Assembly: GCF_027116575.1 (NCBI RefSeq)
Contig: NZ_CP098252.1
Coordinates: forward strand, 1,674,001 to 1,738,000
Length of the DNA stretch: 64,000 nucleotides
Source: Oxalobacter aliiformigenes
GTDB taxonomy: Bacteria; Pseudomonadota; Gammaproteobacteria; Burkholderiales; Burkholderiaceae_D
Reading direction: 5' to 3'
Shown here: one piece after another, positions 9,163-17,519 of the stretch
How positions within the stretch are numbered: the first letter of the stretch is position 1
How the letters are laid out: the number at the start of each line of letters is the position of its first letter
Notes under the pieces: generated by a model
Told to the model about the DNA's origin: nothing
What the model saw: only the letters and a program-made list of their open reading frames with translations
Databases searched by the model: none
Made by a program: the position numbers and the translations under genes

Positions 9163-10878
9163 ATGCCACTACCGAAAATGCCAGCCAAACCCGCCGATAT
9201 GATCACAAAAAAGGAAGCGGCAGCCACACGATTGCCGGCAAATGCAGTTCCCAGAGAAAAAAAGGTCTCCACAACCGCGACGAAACCGACTGCCGGCAAA
9301 ATATCCGGACCGGCTGCTTCCGGAAAAACGGCGGCGACGGAAAAAGCAGGGACAACAGCAAAGGGACGGACTCTTTCCACCGCCAAACTGCCGACACGCC
9401 CTCCCCGCAAGAAACTGGTCGAAACCAGCTTGCAATCCCCCTTGAGCCGTGCGGCAAGCCAGTCCGGCGAAACCAAACTGTTTGTACTGGATACCAATGT
9501 CCTGATGCATGATCCGACTTCCCTTTTCCGCTTCGAGGAACATGATATCTTCCTGCCGATGATCACGCTGGAAGAACTGGACAATCACAAGCGCGGCATG
9601 TCCGATGTGGCCAGAAACGTCCGTCAGGTCACCCGAACGCTGGATCAGCTCGTTGCCGACGTCGACGAAAGCGTTCTGATGACAGAGGGAATTCCCCTGA
9701 ACAAACTCGGCAACAGGGAAGCACAAGGGCACCTCTATTTCCAGACGAAAATGGAAGCCAGCCCGTTGCCGAAAAATCTGGCATCGGACAAGGCGGACAA
9801 CCAGATACTCGGTGTCATGATGACGCTGGTTGCCGAACATCCCGGACGGGCCATCGTCATGGTTTCCAAAGACATCAACATGCGCATCAAGGCCCGCGCA
9901 CTCGGATTGTCTTCGGAAGACTATTTCAACGATCAGGTCCTGGAAGATTCCGATCTGCTTTACACAGGAACGTTGCAACTGCCTTCGAACTTCTGGGAAA
10001 AACACGGCAAAAACATCGAAACCTGGCAAGAAAACGACCATCATGGCGTCAGCCAGACATTTTATCGGGTCAACGGCCCGATGGTTCCTTCCATGGTCGT
10101 CAACCAGTTCGTCTATCTCGAACCGGAAGCGGGGGAAGCGCCTTTTCAGGCACAGGTCAGAAACATCGAAGGCAAAACAGCCGTTTTGCAGACGCTTCAC
10201 GACTATACCCACAGCAAAAACAATGTCTGGGGCATTACCGCCCGCAACAGGGAACAGAATTTCGCTTTCAATATCCTGATGAATCCGGACATCGATATCG
10301 TGACACTCGTCGGTCAGGCCGGTACCGGCAAGACGCTTCTCGCTCTGGCAGCAGGACTGGCGCAAGTACTGGAAATGAAACGTTACAACGAGGTCATCGT
10401 CACTCGCGTCACCATTCCGGTCGGTGAAGATATCGGTTTTCTGCCGGGGACGGAAGAAGAAAAAATGTCTCCCTGGATGGGTGCCTTGGACGACAATCTG
10501 GAAGTTCTTTCCAAATCGGACAACGATGCCGGTGAATGGGGACGCGCCACAACGCAGGAACTGATCCGTTCGCGTATCTCGATCAAGTCTCTCAACTTCA
10601 TGCGTGGTCGGACATTCGTTGACAAATTCCTGATTATCGATGAGGCCCAGAACCTGACCCCCAAACAGATGAAGACCCTTATCACCCGTGCAGGTCCGGG
10701 AACCAAAATCGTCTGTCTCGGCAATATCGCCCAGATCGACACGCCCTATCTGACGGAAGGATCAAGTGGCCTGACTTATGTCGTCGACCGTTTCCGCGGA
10801 TGGGAACACAGCGGACACGTCATGCTGGCTCGCGGTGAACGTTCACGTCTTGCCGATTATGCTTCTGATATCCTCTGA
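9163..10878 (+). CDS. PIN domain / PhoH-like ATPase
   Basis: A 571-residue protein joining an N-terminal PIN-type nuclease domain (LFVLDTNVLMHDP from about residue 106) to a C-terminal PhoH ATPase. The ATPase has Walker A GQAGTGKT near 384-391 and Walker B FLIIDEAQN near 489-497. The same order is found in YlaK/PhoH2-type proteins, some of which unwind and cut RNA. The first 100 residues are low-complexity and rich in Ala, Lys, Thr and Pro, a basic disordered tail that may bind nucleic acid. The start follows GAGG at suitable spacing. A strong terminator lies behind it. Confidence 0.92.
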   Translation: MPLPKMPAKPADMITKKEAAATRLPANAVPREKKVSTTATKPTAGKISGPAASGKTAATEKAGTTAKGRTLSTAKLPTRPPRKKLVETSLQSPLSRAASQSGETKLFVLDTNVLMHDPTSLFRFEEHDIFLPMITLEELDNHKRGMSDVARNVRQVTRTLDQLVADVDESVLMTEGIPLNKLGNREAQGHLYFQTKMEASPLPKNLASDKADNQILGVMMTLVAEHPGRAIVMVSKDINMRIKARALGLSSEDYFNDQVLEDSDLLYTGTLQLPSNFWEKHGKNIETWQENDHHGVSQTFYRVNGPMVPSMVVNQFVYLEPEAGEAPFQAQVRNIEGKTAVLQTLHDYTHSKNNVWGITARNREQNFAFNILMNPDIDIVTLVGQAGTGKTLLALAAGLAQVLEMKRYNEVIVTRVTIPVGEDIGFLPGTEEEKMSPWMGALDDNLEVLSKSDNDAGEWGRATTQELIRSRISIKSLNFMRGRTFVDKFLIIDEAQNLTPKQMKTLITRAGPGTKIVCLGNIAQIDTPYLTEGSSGLTYVVDRFRGWEHSGHVMLARGERSRLADYASDIL

Positions 10879-10898
10879 TCCAGAGGATATCGTGACAG

Positions 10899-10933
10899 AA
10901 AAAGCCGGTGCATGAAAGCACCGGCTTTTTTAT
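10899..10933 (+). terminator. Rho-independent terminator after phoH-like gene
   Basis: AAAAGCCGGTGC pairs with GCACCGGCTTTT around a short loop and is followed by T residues. It begins about 20 bases beyond the stop codon. Confidence 0.85.
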
Positions 10934-11153
10934 CTTTACGGGTTTACAAAGGAATCCCAAAAACAGGATTATTCCTAAAATCCAAAATAATTCCTGACTA
11001 TCTTTTTTCAACTGCTTGTATGCCAGTATCGCCTGTATTTAAGGGGTATAACGGCATTTTTCATATCGGAAAACACTCTTTATATGTTCTTGTTATTCCT
11101 TAAGTTTTTCCATCCAAAAGCATCAGGCGGAACATGAATTTTCTGTTCACTAC
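10934..11153. other. Non-coding gap
   Basis: About 220 AT-rich bases between the phoH terminator and the tiny frame at 11154-11234. Three copies of ATTCCT or its complement occur at 10950-10995, but not in a regular arrangement. I see no RNA gene or promoter I would defend. Confidence 0.4.
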
Positions 11154-11234
11154 TTATGCAATCAGCCGTTTCATTTCCGCTACCGTACCATCAGATGCGA
11201 CAGGATTATAATAATGGACAGTAACTATCCGCAT
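11154..11234 (-). CDS. Tiny open frame, possible gene remnant (26 codons)
   Basis: An ATG five bases after the stop of the ABM-like gene opens 26 codons (MRIVTVHYYNPVASDGTVAE, then MKRLIA) before a TAA. The composition looks protein-like, resembling the opening beta strand and first helix of a small oxidoreductase. There is no clear ribosome site. It may be a truncated remnant of a gene once cotranscribed with its neighbour, or chance. Confidence 0.25.
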   Translation of the reverse strand: MRIVTVHYYNPVASDGTVAEMKRLIA

Positions 11235-11239
11235 TCTTT

Positions 11240-11533
11240 TTACTGAATACATTCATAAATACGCACATCCGGCGGAACGTCCCAAAGATCTTTCAATCCA
11301 ATGAAAACATCATCCCTGAACATATCGCTATCCAGATAGGCACGTGCATTTTTTACACTGTCAAAACCGTGCAGTACCTGGACATCCTCGTTTCTGACAA
11401 GCAACTGCTTGGTCAGCGCTCCCGGGATCCGGGCCAGAAACGGTTCCCGGAAATCGGAATAGACCTTGGCAGCGGCGTTCCGGTTCCCCGTCTTTATTTT
11501 CATTGTAATCTGCAAGCAGGCTTTCACATCCAT
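11240..11533 (-). CDS. Small ABM-like (dimeric alpha-beta barrel) protein
   Basis: A 97-residue protein resembling antibiotic-biosynthesis-monooxygenase (ABM) domains. It has an N-terminal strand with the phrase MKIKTGNRNAAAKVYSDF, a central VQVLHGFDSVKNARAYLDSD and a short C-terminal strand. Such proteins form heme- or quinone-handling dimers; this one's substrate is unknown. The start follows AAAGGAA at good spacing. It is divergent from an HxlR-type regulator, and such pairs often form a quinone or electrophile detoxification switch. Confidence 0.65.
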   Translation of the reverse strand: MDVKACLQITMKIKTGNRNAAAKVYSDFREPFLARIPGALTKQLLVRNEDVQVLHGFDSVKNARAYLDSDMFRDDVFIGLKDLWDVPPDVRIYECIQ

Positions 11534-11633
11534 TTTATATTCCTTTCACAAAAAGATTTGTTCTGTTTCATTGATGGGCCCACCTGAAGTGTATAACAAC
11601 CACCTTTTCAATAAAATATATTAATAAATTTAT

Positions 11634-11680
11634 AATCTACTACTAATTTCAGTAGTTACTTTCATTTTCATAAGTAGATT
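11634..11680. promoter_or_regulatory. Candidate HxlR operator in the divergent promoter region
   Basis: Two nested inverted repeats lie between the divergent ABM-like and HxlR genes. The inner one, CTACT-N6-AGTAG at 11640-11655, contains TACT-N6-AGTA, which resembles the boxes described for YodB/HypR-type HxlR regulators. An outer AATCTACT and AGTAGATT pair spans 11634-11680. Position and symmetry fit autoregulation, but binding is inferred. Confidence 0.5.
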
Positions 11681-11741
11681 TTACAATCGACATTATTCCG
11701 TTATTATTGAATATGAAAACGGAATCAGGAGAAAAAAGAAA

Positions 11742-12122
11742 ATGTATGAACCGAAACTGAAAAAGGAAATCCGCTGTCCACTGGAATATGGACTGGACAT
11801 TTTCGGCGGCAAATGGAAACCGCGGATTATATGCGTTCTTGCCGAGAAAAAATGTCTGCGTTACAACGAAATCCGCCGCGAAATGACGAACATTACCGAT
11901 ACCGTTCTCGCTGCAACACTCAAAGAACTGCTGGCCGACGATATCCTCGATCGCAAACAGTACAACGAAATCCCCCTGCGTGTCGAATATTCATTGACCA
12001 ACAAAGGGGTGTCCGTCATCCCCATTCTGAAAAGCATCTGCCAGTGGTCCGGTGCCTATCATCGAAGCGACAGCGAACATGTTCTGTCGCAATGCCAGAA
12101 ATGCGATTACATATTCCGGTGA
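11742..12122 (+). CDS. HxlR-family winged-helix transcriptional regulator
   Basis: A 126-residue DNA-binding protein with the HxlR signature CPLEYGLDIFGGKWKPRII near the N-terminus and a winged helix covering most of the chain (RREMTNITDTVLAATLKELL as recognition region). The N-terminal cysteine (Cys12) lies where YodB/HypR-type members sense quinones, aldehydes or disulfide stress. Two more cysteines form a C-terminal CQKC motif. It is divergent from the ABM-like gene and probably controls it from the palindromes at 11634-11680. Confidence 0.92.
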   Translation: MYEPKLKKEIRCPLEYGLDIFGGKWKPRIICVLAEKKCLRYNEIRREMTNITDTVLAATLKELLADDILDRKQYNEIPLRVEYSLTNKGVSVIPILKSICQWSGAYHRSDSEHVLSQCQKCDYIFR

Positions 12123-12214
12123 GAACAAACAGAAAAAAACATCCAGCTGCGATCTCACCCGACCACTATTCCAAACCGGAAAACGGATAACAGTTCCCAT
12201 CTTTCCGCGATGGA

Positions 12215-13327
12215 TTAATCACCAAAGGGACTCAAACGGTTCCAGTCGAACTTGTCCAGATATTCATCGACAAATTCCGCCTTGTTATTTTTGTATTTTT
12301 CAACCAGCATTTTCGACTTTTCCAGCTGGGATTCCGTCAATTCCTCATGCTGGCCGGAAAAGACAAGATCCAGAGGTCGCTGGTGCGAATAAAAATGATA
12401 TCCGCTCTCTTCAAATCCCTTTCGGGCATAACCGACCGGTATCTGCATCAGCAATTGTGTTGCCGCATGGGCAACGGCCTTGTTCGTATTCATCTGTGAA
12501 ACCAGCCTCAAAGCCTGATAAACCGCACACGAGTTATTGCCTTTGACTTCAGGCCCGAGATTTTTCCACAACTCGCTTTCATGAAATACATTGAGTTTGA
12601 CCCGGCATACCGCCTCGGCATTTCCGTTTTTCGCCGACAGCATGAACCAGTCTTGCGCCGTTTTCTCTTCACCATAATACCGGTAAACCTCACCGAGCAT
12701 ATATTGGGCGTAGGGAACGTTCCTGTCAGCAAACGTTCTGTATTGCTTCATTGCCCGGACATACCATGACTGTGCCTGAGCACTCTTGAAATTCATGCAA
12801 TACCGGGCATACAAATATTGTGCATCCGGGTTTCCGGTGACGGCAACGGGATAAACCTGCTGACAGGCTTCACTCAGCCGATTGGCAAAAAAACGTTTGC
12901 CGTCCTCAGATGTATCCTGATTTTCCTGATACATTTCATACTGTTTCATCAGGGCGAGCACATTGCCCTTTTGGGCGGAAATACCAAACAGATCATAGAC
13001 TTCCTGTTCCTGGTGGGATGGCCTGTTTTGCCAGAGCCGATATTTCATCGCCTGCCGGTATTCGGATATGCCCGGCAAATTATCCGGCAGGAAATCGCTG
13101 AAATCGATCGGAATTTTTTTCCATGCATCCGGGCTGTGCTGCGAAGTATCCGCTTTCCTGTCCGCATCATCCTGCCAGAAAACCAGAAAACGGCTGAAAT
13201 AATCCGTCCACGAAGACGTTTTCTGTCCTTCGATCGAAACCGGTTCGGCAAAAGCCGTCACAGAAGCAAAAAAAATACACAAAAAGACACCGGCCCATTT
13301 TCTTGTACGATTCTTCATATTCAGCAT
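12215..13327 (-). CDS. Exported Sel1/TPR-like repeat protein, function unknown
   Basis: A 370-residue protein with a signal peptide (about 1-27, ending VTAFA) and helical repeats resembling Sel1/TPR units in the middle, such as PYAQYMLGEVYRYYGEEKTA followed by AQDWFMLSAKNGNAEAVCRV. I do not recognise a specific family outside this, and no catalytic motif is visible. Sel1 proteins usually scaffold protein-protein contacts in the envelope. Start choice is uncertain between codons 1 and 4, since neither has a good ribosome site. It lies alone downstream of clpB, separated from it by a terminator and a hairpin. Confidence 0.7.
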   Translation of the reverse strand: MLNMKNRTRKWAGVFLCIFFASVTAFAEPVSIEGQKTSSWTDYFSRFLVFWQDDADRKADTSQHSPDAWKKIPIDFSDFLPDNLPGISEYRQAMKYRLWQNRPSHQEQEVYDLFGISAQKGNVLALMKQYEMYQENQDTSEDGKRFFANRLSEACQQVYPVAVTGNPDAQYLYARYCMNFKSAQAQSWYVRAMKQYRTFADRNVPYAQYMLGEVYRYYGEEKTAQDWFMLSAKNGNAEAVCRVKLNVFHESELWKNLGPEVKGNNSCAVYQALRLVSQMNTNKAVAHAATQLLMQIPVGYARKGFEESGYHFYSHQRPLDLVFSGQHEELTESQLEKSKMLVEKYKNNKAEFVDEYLDKFDWNRLSPFGD

Positions 13328-13373
13328 ATGTCAGGTTCGATGAACAATTGGCATAACCAGCTATATGTACCCG

Positions 13374-13407
13374 GTCGGCTTCAGTCGCCGGGGTGACTGA
13401 AGCCGTC
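13374..13407 (-). promoter_or_regulatory. Hairpin in the leader of the Sel1-like gene
   Basis: GGCTTCAGTC and GACTGAAGCC form a perfect 10-bp stem with an eight-base loop, extended by one more outer pair. No T run follows on either strand, so it is not an ordinary terminator. It lies about 50 bases upstream of the start codon of the exported Sel1-like protein. Confidence 0.4.
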
Positions 13408-13514
13408 ACATCAAATGCCAATCATACAGGGTGCCTAATTGATCCTTCAACCTGATTTACATTATTTTTACCGACAACAGATCCGGACGTGTTTTTCATT
13501 ATTCAGGATCTCCA

Positions 13515-13551
13515 TAAAAAAATCCCCTTGAGATAATACTCAAGGGGATTT
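13515..13551 (-). terminator. Rho-independent terminator of clpB
   Basis: AATCCCCTTGAG pairs with CTCAAGGGGATT around a six-base loop, with a T run on the minus strand. It begins about 25 bases after the clpB stop. Confidence 0.85.
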
Positions 13552-13575
13552 TCAATTCTGCCGAACCGGATGATT

Positions 13576-16170
13576 TCAGCCGGCAGTCCGTTTGTCGAAT
13601 ACCAGCTCACCATTCTTTTCGTCCACCAGAATGGTATCCTTCGGGCCGAACTTGCCTTCCAGAATGTACTTTGAAAGCGGGTTCTCGATCTGGTTCTGGA
13701 TCGCCCTCTTTAAGGGACGGGCACCGAACAGTGGATCGAAACCGGCTTCGGCAATTTTGTGAAGCGCCGCATCGGATACTTCCATCGACATTTCCATTCC
13801 CTGCAAACGCCTGTTGACAAGTGCCAGCTGGATTTTGGCAATCGCTCCGATGTTCTTCTCATCCAGCGCATGGAACACAACGATTTCATCCACCCGGTTA
13901 ATGAATTCGGGACGGAAATGTTTCCGCACCTCATCCATGACAGCCAGTTTGATCAGTCCCTGATCGCTTTTGTCCATCGACTGGATCAGTTGCGATCCCA
14001 GATTCGATGTCATGACAATCACAGTATTTTTGAAATCCACCGTCCGTCCCTGTCCATCCGTCATCCTTCCATCGTCCAGTACCTGCAACAGGACGTTGAA
14101 CACGTCGGGATGCGCTTTTTCGATTTCGTCCAGCAAAATGACGCTGTAAGGTTTGCGGCGAACCGCCTCTGTCAGGTAACCGCCTTCCTCATAGCCGACA
14201 TATCCCGGAGGCGCCCCGATCAGACGGGCAACTGAATGTTTTTCCATGAACTCACTCATATCGATACGGATCATGGCTTCTTCCGTATCGAACAGAAAAG
14301 CCGCCAGCGCCTTGCACAATTCGGTCTTGCCCACACCGGTCGGCCCCAGGAACATGAACGAACCATACGGTCTGTTCGGATCGGACAGACCGGCGCGGGA
14401 ACGCCGGATCGCTTCGGATACGGCGACAATCGCTTCATGCTGGCCGACGACCCGTTTGTGCAGCTCGTCTTCCATATGCAGCAGTTTGTCCCGTTCCCCC
14501 TGCATCATCTTGGATACCGGAATACCGGTAGCACGCGAGACCACTTCCGCGATTTCCTCGGCATCGACTTGCGTACGCAACAGCCTCGGATGATCGTGTT
14601 CCAGTTTTTCATCCTTTTTCGTTTCGGCAGCCAGTGATTTTTCCAGTTCCGGCAATTTGCCATACATCAGTTCGGACATCTTCTGATAGTCCCCACGCCG
14701 TTTCGCTTCCTCGATCTGCTGGCGGACTTTCTCGATCTCTTCCTTGATATGTTTCGACCCTTCGACACCGGCTTTTTCCGCTTTCAGAATTTCATCGTAA
14801 TCGGCATATTCCTTTTCCAGTTTCGTGATCTCTTCTTCAAGAAGCGCCAGGCGTTTCTTGGACGCCTCATCCGTTTCCTTCTTCATGGCTTCCCGTTCGA
14901 TTTTCAGCTGGATGATACGGCGATCCAGTCTGTCCATGACTTCAGGTTTGGAATCGATTTCCATCTTGATACGGGAAGCGGCCTCGTCAATCAGATCAAT
15001 AGCCTTGTCCGGCAAAAAACGGTCGGTAATATACCGGTGCGACAGTTCCGCTGCGGCAATAATGGCCGGATCGGTAATTTCCACCCCGTGATGCAACTCA
15101 TATTTTTCCTGCAATCCACGCAAAATGGCGATCGTATCCTCAACTGACGGTTCATCGACCATAATCTTCTGGAAACGCCGCTCCAGAGCGGCATCCTTTT
15201 CGATGTACTTGCGGTATTCGTCCAGCGTCGTTGCTCCCACGCAATGCAGTTCGCCACGAGCCAGCGCCGGCTTCAGCATATTGCCGGCATCCATGGCACC
15301 TTCCGCCTTGCCCGCGCCGACCATCGTATGGATTTCATCGATAAAAACGATATCCTGACCTTCATCTTTGGCCAACTCGTTCAGAACAGCTTTCAGACGT
15401 TCTTCGAATTCACCCCGGAATTTCGCACCGGCCAGCAAAGCTGCCATATCCAGCGCCAGTACCCGTTTTCCCTTCAGACTTTCCGGCACTTCATTATTGA
15501 CGATACGCTGGGCTAACCCTTCAACGATCGCCGTCTTGCCGACCCCTGGTTCACCGATCAGAACCGGGTTGTTTTTGGTCCGGCGTTGCAAGACCTGAAT
15601 GGCACGACGAATTTCGTCATCACGACCGATCACCGGATCGAGTTTGCCCGAACGCGCCCGCTCCGTCAGATCCAGTGTGTACTTCTTCAGTGCTTCACGC
15701 TGGCTTTCCGCATCGGCGGAATTCACATTGGCATCGCCACGAACCGCCTGAATAGCCGCTTCCAGAGCGCTTCTCGACAGCCCTGCTTCACGAGCCAGCC
15801 GTCCGGCTTCCGATTTGTCATCCAAAAGCGCCAGCAAAATCATTTCACTGGCGATGAACTGGTCATTGCGTTTCTGCGCTTCCCTGTCGGCCAGATTCAG
15901 GACATTCATCAATTCCCGCCCGATCTGGACATCGCCCCCCGTTCCGCTTACCTTGGGCAAGCGGTCAACCGCCGTTCTGAGTGAACCGGCAAGCTTGTTG
16001 ACGTTTACCCCGGCCCTTTGCAGGAGGGACTTGGTACTGCCGTCGTTTTGCTGCAGCAAAGCCGTCAGAAGGTGAACAGGATCGACATACTGGTTATCGT
16101 TGCCGACCGCCAGACTGTGTGCATCTGCAATGGCTTCTTGTAATTTCGTTGTCAATTTGTCTTGACGCAT
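13576..16170 (-). CDS. clpB: ATP-dependent disaggregase ClpB
   Basis: An 864-residue Hsp100 chaperone that, with DnaK, pulls proteins out of aggregates. It has the N-terminal Clp repeat domain, Walker A sites GEPGVGKT (about 203-210) and GPTGVGKT (about 605-612), and between them the coiled-coil middle domain (about 400-530) that distinguishes ClpB from ClpA. The length is normal. The start follows GGGAG, and a sigma32-type promoter lies just upstream, so heat induction is expected. In related genomes clpB neighbours moaE; here only crcB lies between them. Confidence 0.98.
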   Translation of the reverse strand: MRQDKLTTKLQEAIADAHSLAVGNDNQYVDPVHLLTALLQQNDGSTKSLLQRAGVNVNKLAGSLRTAVDRLPKVSGTGGDVQIGRELMNVLNLADREAQKRNDQFIASEMILLALLDDKSEAGRLAREAGLSRSALEAAIQAVRGDANVNSADAESQREALKKYTLDLTERARSGKLDPVIGRDDEIRRAIQVLQRRTKNNPVLIGEPGVGKTAIVEGLAQRIVNNEVPESLKGKRVLALDMAALLAGAKFRGEFEERLKAVLNELAKDEGQDIVFIDEIHTMVGAGKAEGAMDAGNMLKPALARGELHCVGATTLDEYRKYIEKDAALERRFQKIMVDEPSVEDTIAILRGLQEKYELHHGVEITDPAIIAAAELSHRYITDRFLPDKAIDLIDEAASRIKMEIDSKPEVMDRLDRRIIQLKIEREAMKKETDEASKKRLALLEEEITKLEKEYADYDEILKAEKAGVEGSKHIKEEIEKVRQQIEEAKRRGDYQKMSELMYGKLPELEKSLAAETKKDEKLEHDHPRLLRTQVDAEEIAEVVSRATGIPVSKMMQGERDKLLHMEDELHKRVVGQHEAIVAVSEAIRRSRAGLSDPNRPYGSFMFLGPTGVGKTELCKALAAFLFDTEEAMIRIDMSEFMEKHSVARLIGAPPGYVGYEEGGYLTEAVRRKPYSVILLDEIEKAHPDVFNVLLQVLDDGRMTDGQGRTVDFKNTVIVMTSNLGSQLIQSMDKSDQGLIKLAVMDEVRKHFRPEFINRVDEIVVFHALDEKNIGAIAKIQLALVNRRLQGMEMSMEVSDAALHKIAEAGFDPLFGARPLKRAIQNQIENPLSKYILEGKFGPKDTILVDEKNGELVFDKRTAG

Positions 16171-16199
16171 TGCAATCTCCCATAATTGTAATGAATCTT

Positions 16200-16228
16200 A
16201 TATAGGGATCAGCATGCCTTATTTCAAG
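16200..16228 (-). promoter_or_regulatory. Sigma32 heat-shock promoter of clpB
   Basis: On the minus strand CTTGAAA is followed after 14 bases by CCCTATAT, which matches the heat-shock consensus CTTGAAA-N13/14-CCCATNT closely. The -10 element lies about 30 bases before the clpB ATG. Confidence 0.85.
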
Positions 16229-16275
16229 ACTGTCGCATTGCGAAAAAAGGAACAAAAACGATATTTCAGGATCGC

Positions 16276-16653
16276 TCACAGCCCGGAAAGACAACGATAA
16301 CTGGCAAAGCCCGCCATACACAACAATATGGCGCCCGCGACATGCAAAACAATCTGCAAGGCAGCCCAAACATATTCTCCACGCTGCAACATCAACGCCG
16401 TCTCTGCCGAAAAAGTCGAAAACGTCGTCAGCCCGCCCAAAAAACCCGTAATCGCAAACAACCGCCACTCCGGACTGATGCCATTGTGCGTGCTGAAAAA
16501 CGCCATTGCCAGACCGATCACATACCCACCTGCCAGATTGGCCACCAGTGTCCCTAACGGGATATGCTGGTGTACCTGATTCATCAACATCCCCAGCCCC
16601 CATCTGAGCCATGCACCGATTGCCGCACCCAGACCTACCGCAAGCCAACTCAT
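16276..16653 (-). CDS. crcB: Fluoride ion channel CrcB/Fluc
   Basis: A 125-residue inner-membrane protein with four hydrophobic helices. It carries the family phrase GFLGGLTTFSTFSAE and the conserved Asn in LVANLAGGY. Fluc channels work as antiparallel dimers that let toxic fluoride leak out of the cell. The leader carries a fluoride riboswitch (16766-16824) followed by terminator hairpins, which supports both the function and induction by fluoride. Confidence 0.95.
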   Translation of the reverse strand: MSWLAVGLGAAIGAWLRWGLGMLMNQVHQHIPLGTLVANLAGGYVIGLAMAFFSTHNGISPEWRLFAITGFLGGLTTFSTFSAETALMLQRGEYVWAALQIVLHVAGAILLCMAGFASYRCLSGL

Positions 16654-16683
16654 TGAAATTCCTCTCCTGTCAAATCATTTCAG

Positions 16684-16710
16684 AAAAAACTGCCCGTCAC
16701 CGGAAACGGG
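16684..16710 (-). terminator. Expression-platform terminator in the crcB leader
   Basis: CCCGT and ACGGG enclose an eight-base loop, followed by CAG and six T on the minus strand. It lies between the fluoride aptamer and the crcB start. Confidence 0.5.
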
Positions 16711-16724
16711 AGAAAAGGAAAACC

Positions 16725-16773
16725 AAAAAACAGATACGCCGATCCTCACCCCTGCGGTGACAAAATCAGGCGT
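16725..16773 (-). terminator. Possible riboswitch-coupled terminator
   Basis: ACGCC at the 3' end of the aptamer can pair with GGCGT, enclosing a TCACC/GGGTGA hairpin, and six T follow a few bases later. Pairing of this ACGCC would compete with aptamer folding, as expected of a fluoride-relieved terminator. The pairing is deduced by eye. Confidence 0.45.
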
Positions 16774-16824
16774 CATCAGCCACAGGAACCTGTGGCGATT
16801 GGGAAAGGTGGAACACCATCACCT
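16766..16824 (-). promoter_or_regulatory. Fluoride riboswitch (crcB motif)
   Basis: The minus strand shows the crcB-motif layout in order: GGTGATGG, then CCACC closing the first stem, a short linker, a GCCACAG/CTGTGGC hairpin with a four-base loop, and the conserved CTGATGACGCC. It begins a few bases after the predicted transcription start and precedes crcB. Motif, order and gene agree with the fluoride aptamer family. Confidence 0.85.
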
Positions 16825-16834
16825 TGATGAAACG

Positions 16835-16863
16835 AGAATAACTGCCCAAAGCGGAAAAAACAA
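16835..16863 (-). promoter_or_regulatory. Promoter of the crcB riboswitch transcript
   Basis: On the minus strand TTGTTT is followed after 17 bases by TATTCT. The expected transcription start falls just before the fluoride aptamer, which supports the assignment. Confidence 0.55.
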
Positions 16864-17024
16864 TACCCGTATTGCCATAAATTTACTCTAGCGGGATATT
16901 GTATGAATGATTTTTGAATTCCTATTTCTGAGAAAACGGTTTTTTACCATGCAAAGATGCTCATGAACAGTAACCATGACTCCGGTTATAGAAATATACT
17001 GTTCTTAAACAGGATGAAAGCGCA

Positions 17025-17477
17025 CTACTTTTTCCACCTGTCCAGTACATCCTGATCGGAAGACTTCGCTTTTACCCATCGCATTCCACTTGCTGTTTCT
17101 TCCTTTTTCCAGAATGGCGCTCGTGCTTTCAACATATCGATGAGGTACTCACACGCCATAAATGCGTCTCTCCGATGACGGGAAGCAACGGCTACCAACA
17201 CGATCTGATCAGAAAGTTTGAGTTTGCCAACGCGGTGGATGACGGTCAGATCAACGATATCCCAGCGCCTTCGTGCTTCATCGACGATTTCACCGAGTAC
17301 CAGCTCAGTCATTCCCGGATAATGTTCCAGTTCCATGGATAAGATGGACTGGTCGTCATGAATATCCCGTACCGTACCGAGAAACGAAACCACCGCACCG
17401 ATATCCTGACGTCCGTCACGCAAGCGTTTCAGTTCTTCCGACAGGTCGAAATCTTCGGTCTGGATATAAATGGACAT
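17025..17477 (-). CDS. moaE: Molybdopterin synthase catalytic subunit
   Basis: The large subunit of molybdopterin synthase, which with MoaD inserts two sulfurs into precursor Z. The 150-residue protein has the MoaE phrases GAVVSFLGTVRD, LTVIHRVGKL and VASRHRRDAFMACEY, plus the active-site lysine stretch KARAPFWKKE near residues 118-127. Its partner moaD and the later-acting moeA are about 16 kb away, whereas in related genomes they adjoin. It lies 42 bases after nadC on the same strand and could be read through from it. Confidence 0.96.
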   Translation of the reverse strand: MSIYIQTEDFDLSEELKRLRDGRQDIGAVVSFLGTVRDIHDDQSILSMELEHYPGMTELVLGEIVDEARRRWDIVDLTVIHRVGKLKLSDQIVLVAVASRHRRDAFMACEYLIDMLKARAPFWKKEETASGMRWVKAKSSDQDVLDRWKK

Positions 17478-17519
17478 AAGCGTACAAAAACGAGAGACGA
17501 TTCATGAAAGCCGAAGGTA

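Noticed and set aside
10950-10995. Several ATTCCT motifs similar to the palindrome at 4413
   Set aside because: Spacing is irregular and the region is AT-rich, so the copies are probably chance.
10820-11011. Short hydrophobic frame on the minus strand across the phoH terminator
   Set aside because: It overlaps the terminator and the end of the PIN-PhoH gene and has no ribosome site.
16855-16874. CAATAC/GTATTG hairpin with a T run as a moaE terminator
   Set aside because: The stem is short, AT-rich and has too tight a loop, and the T run is better explained as part of the crcB promoter.
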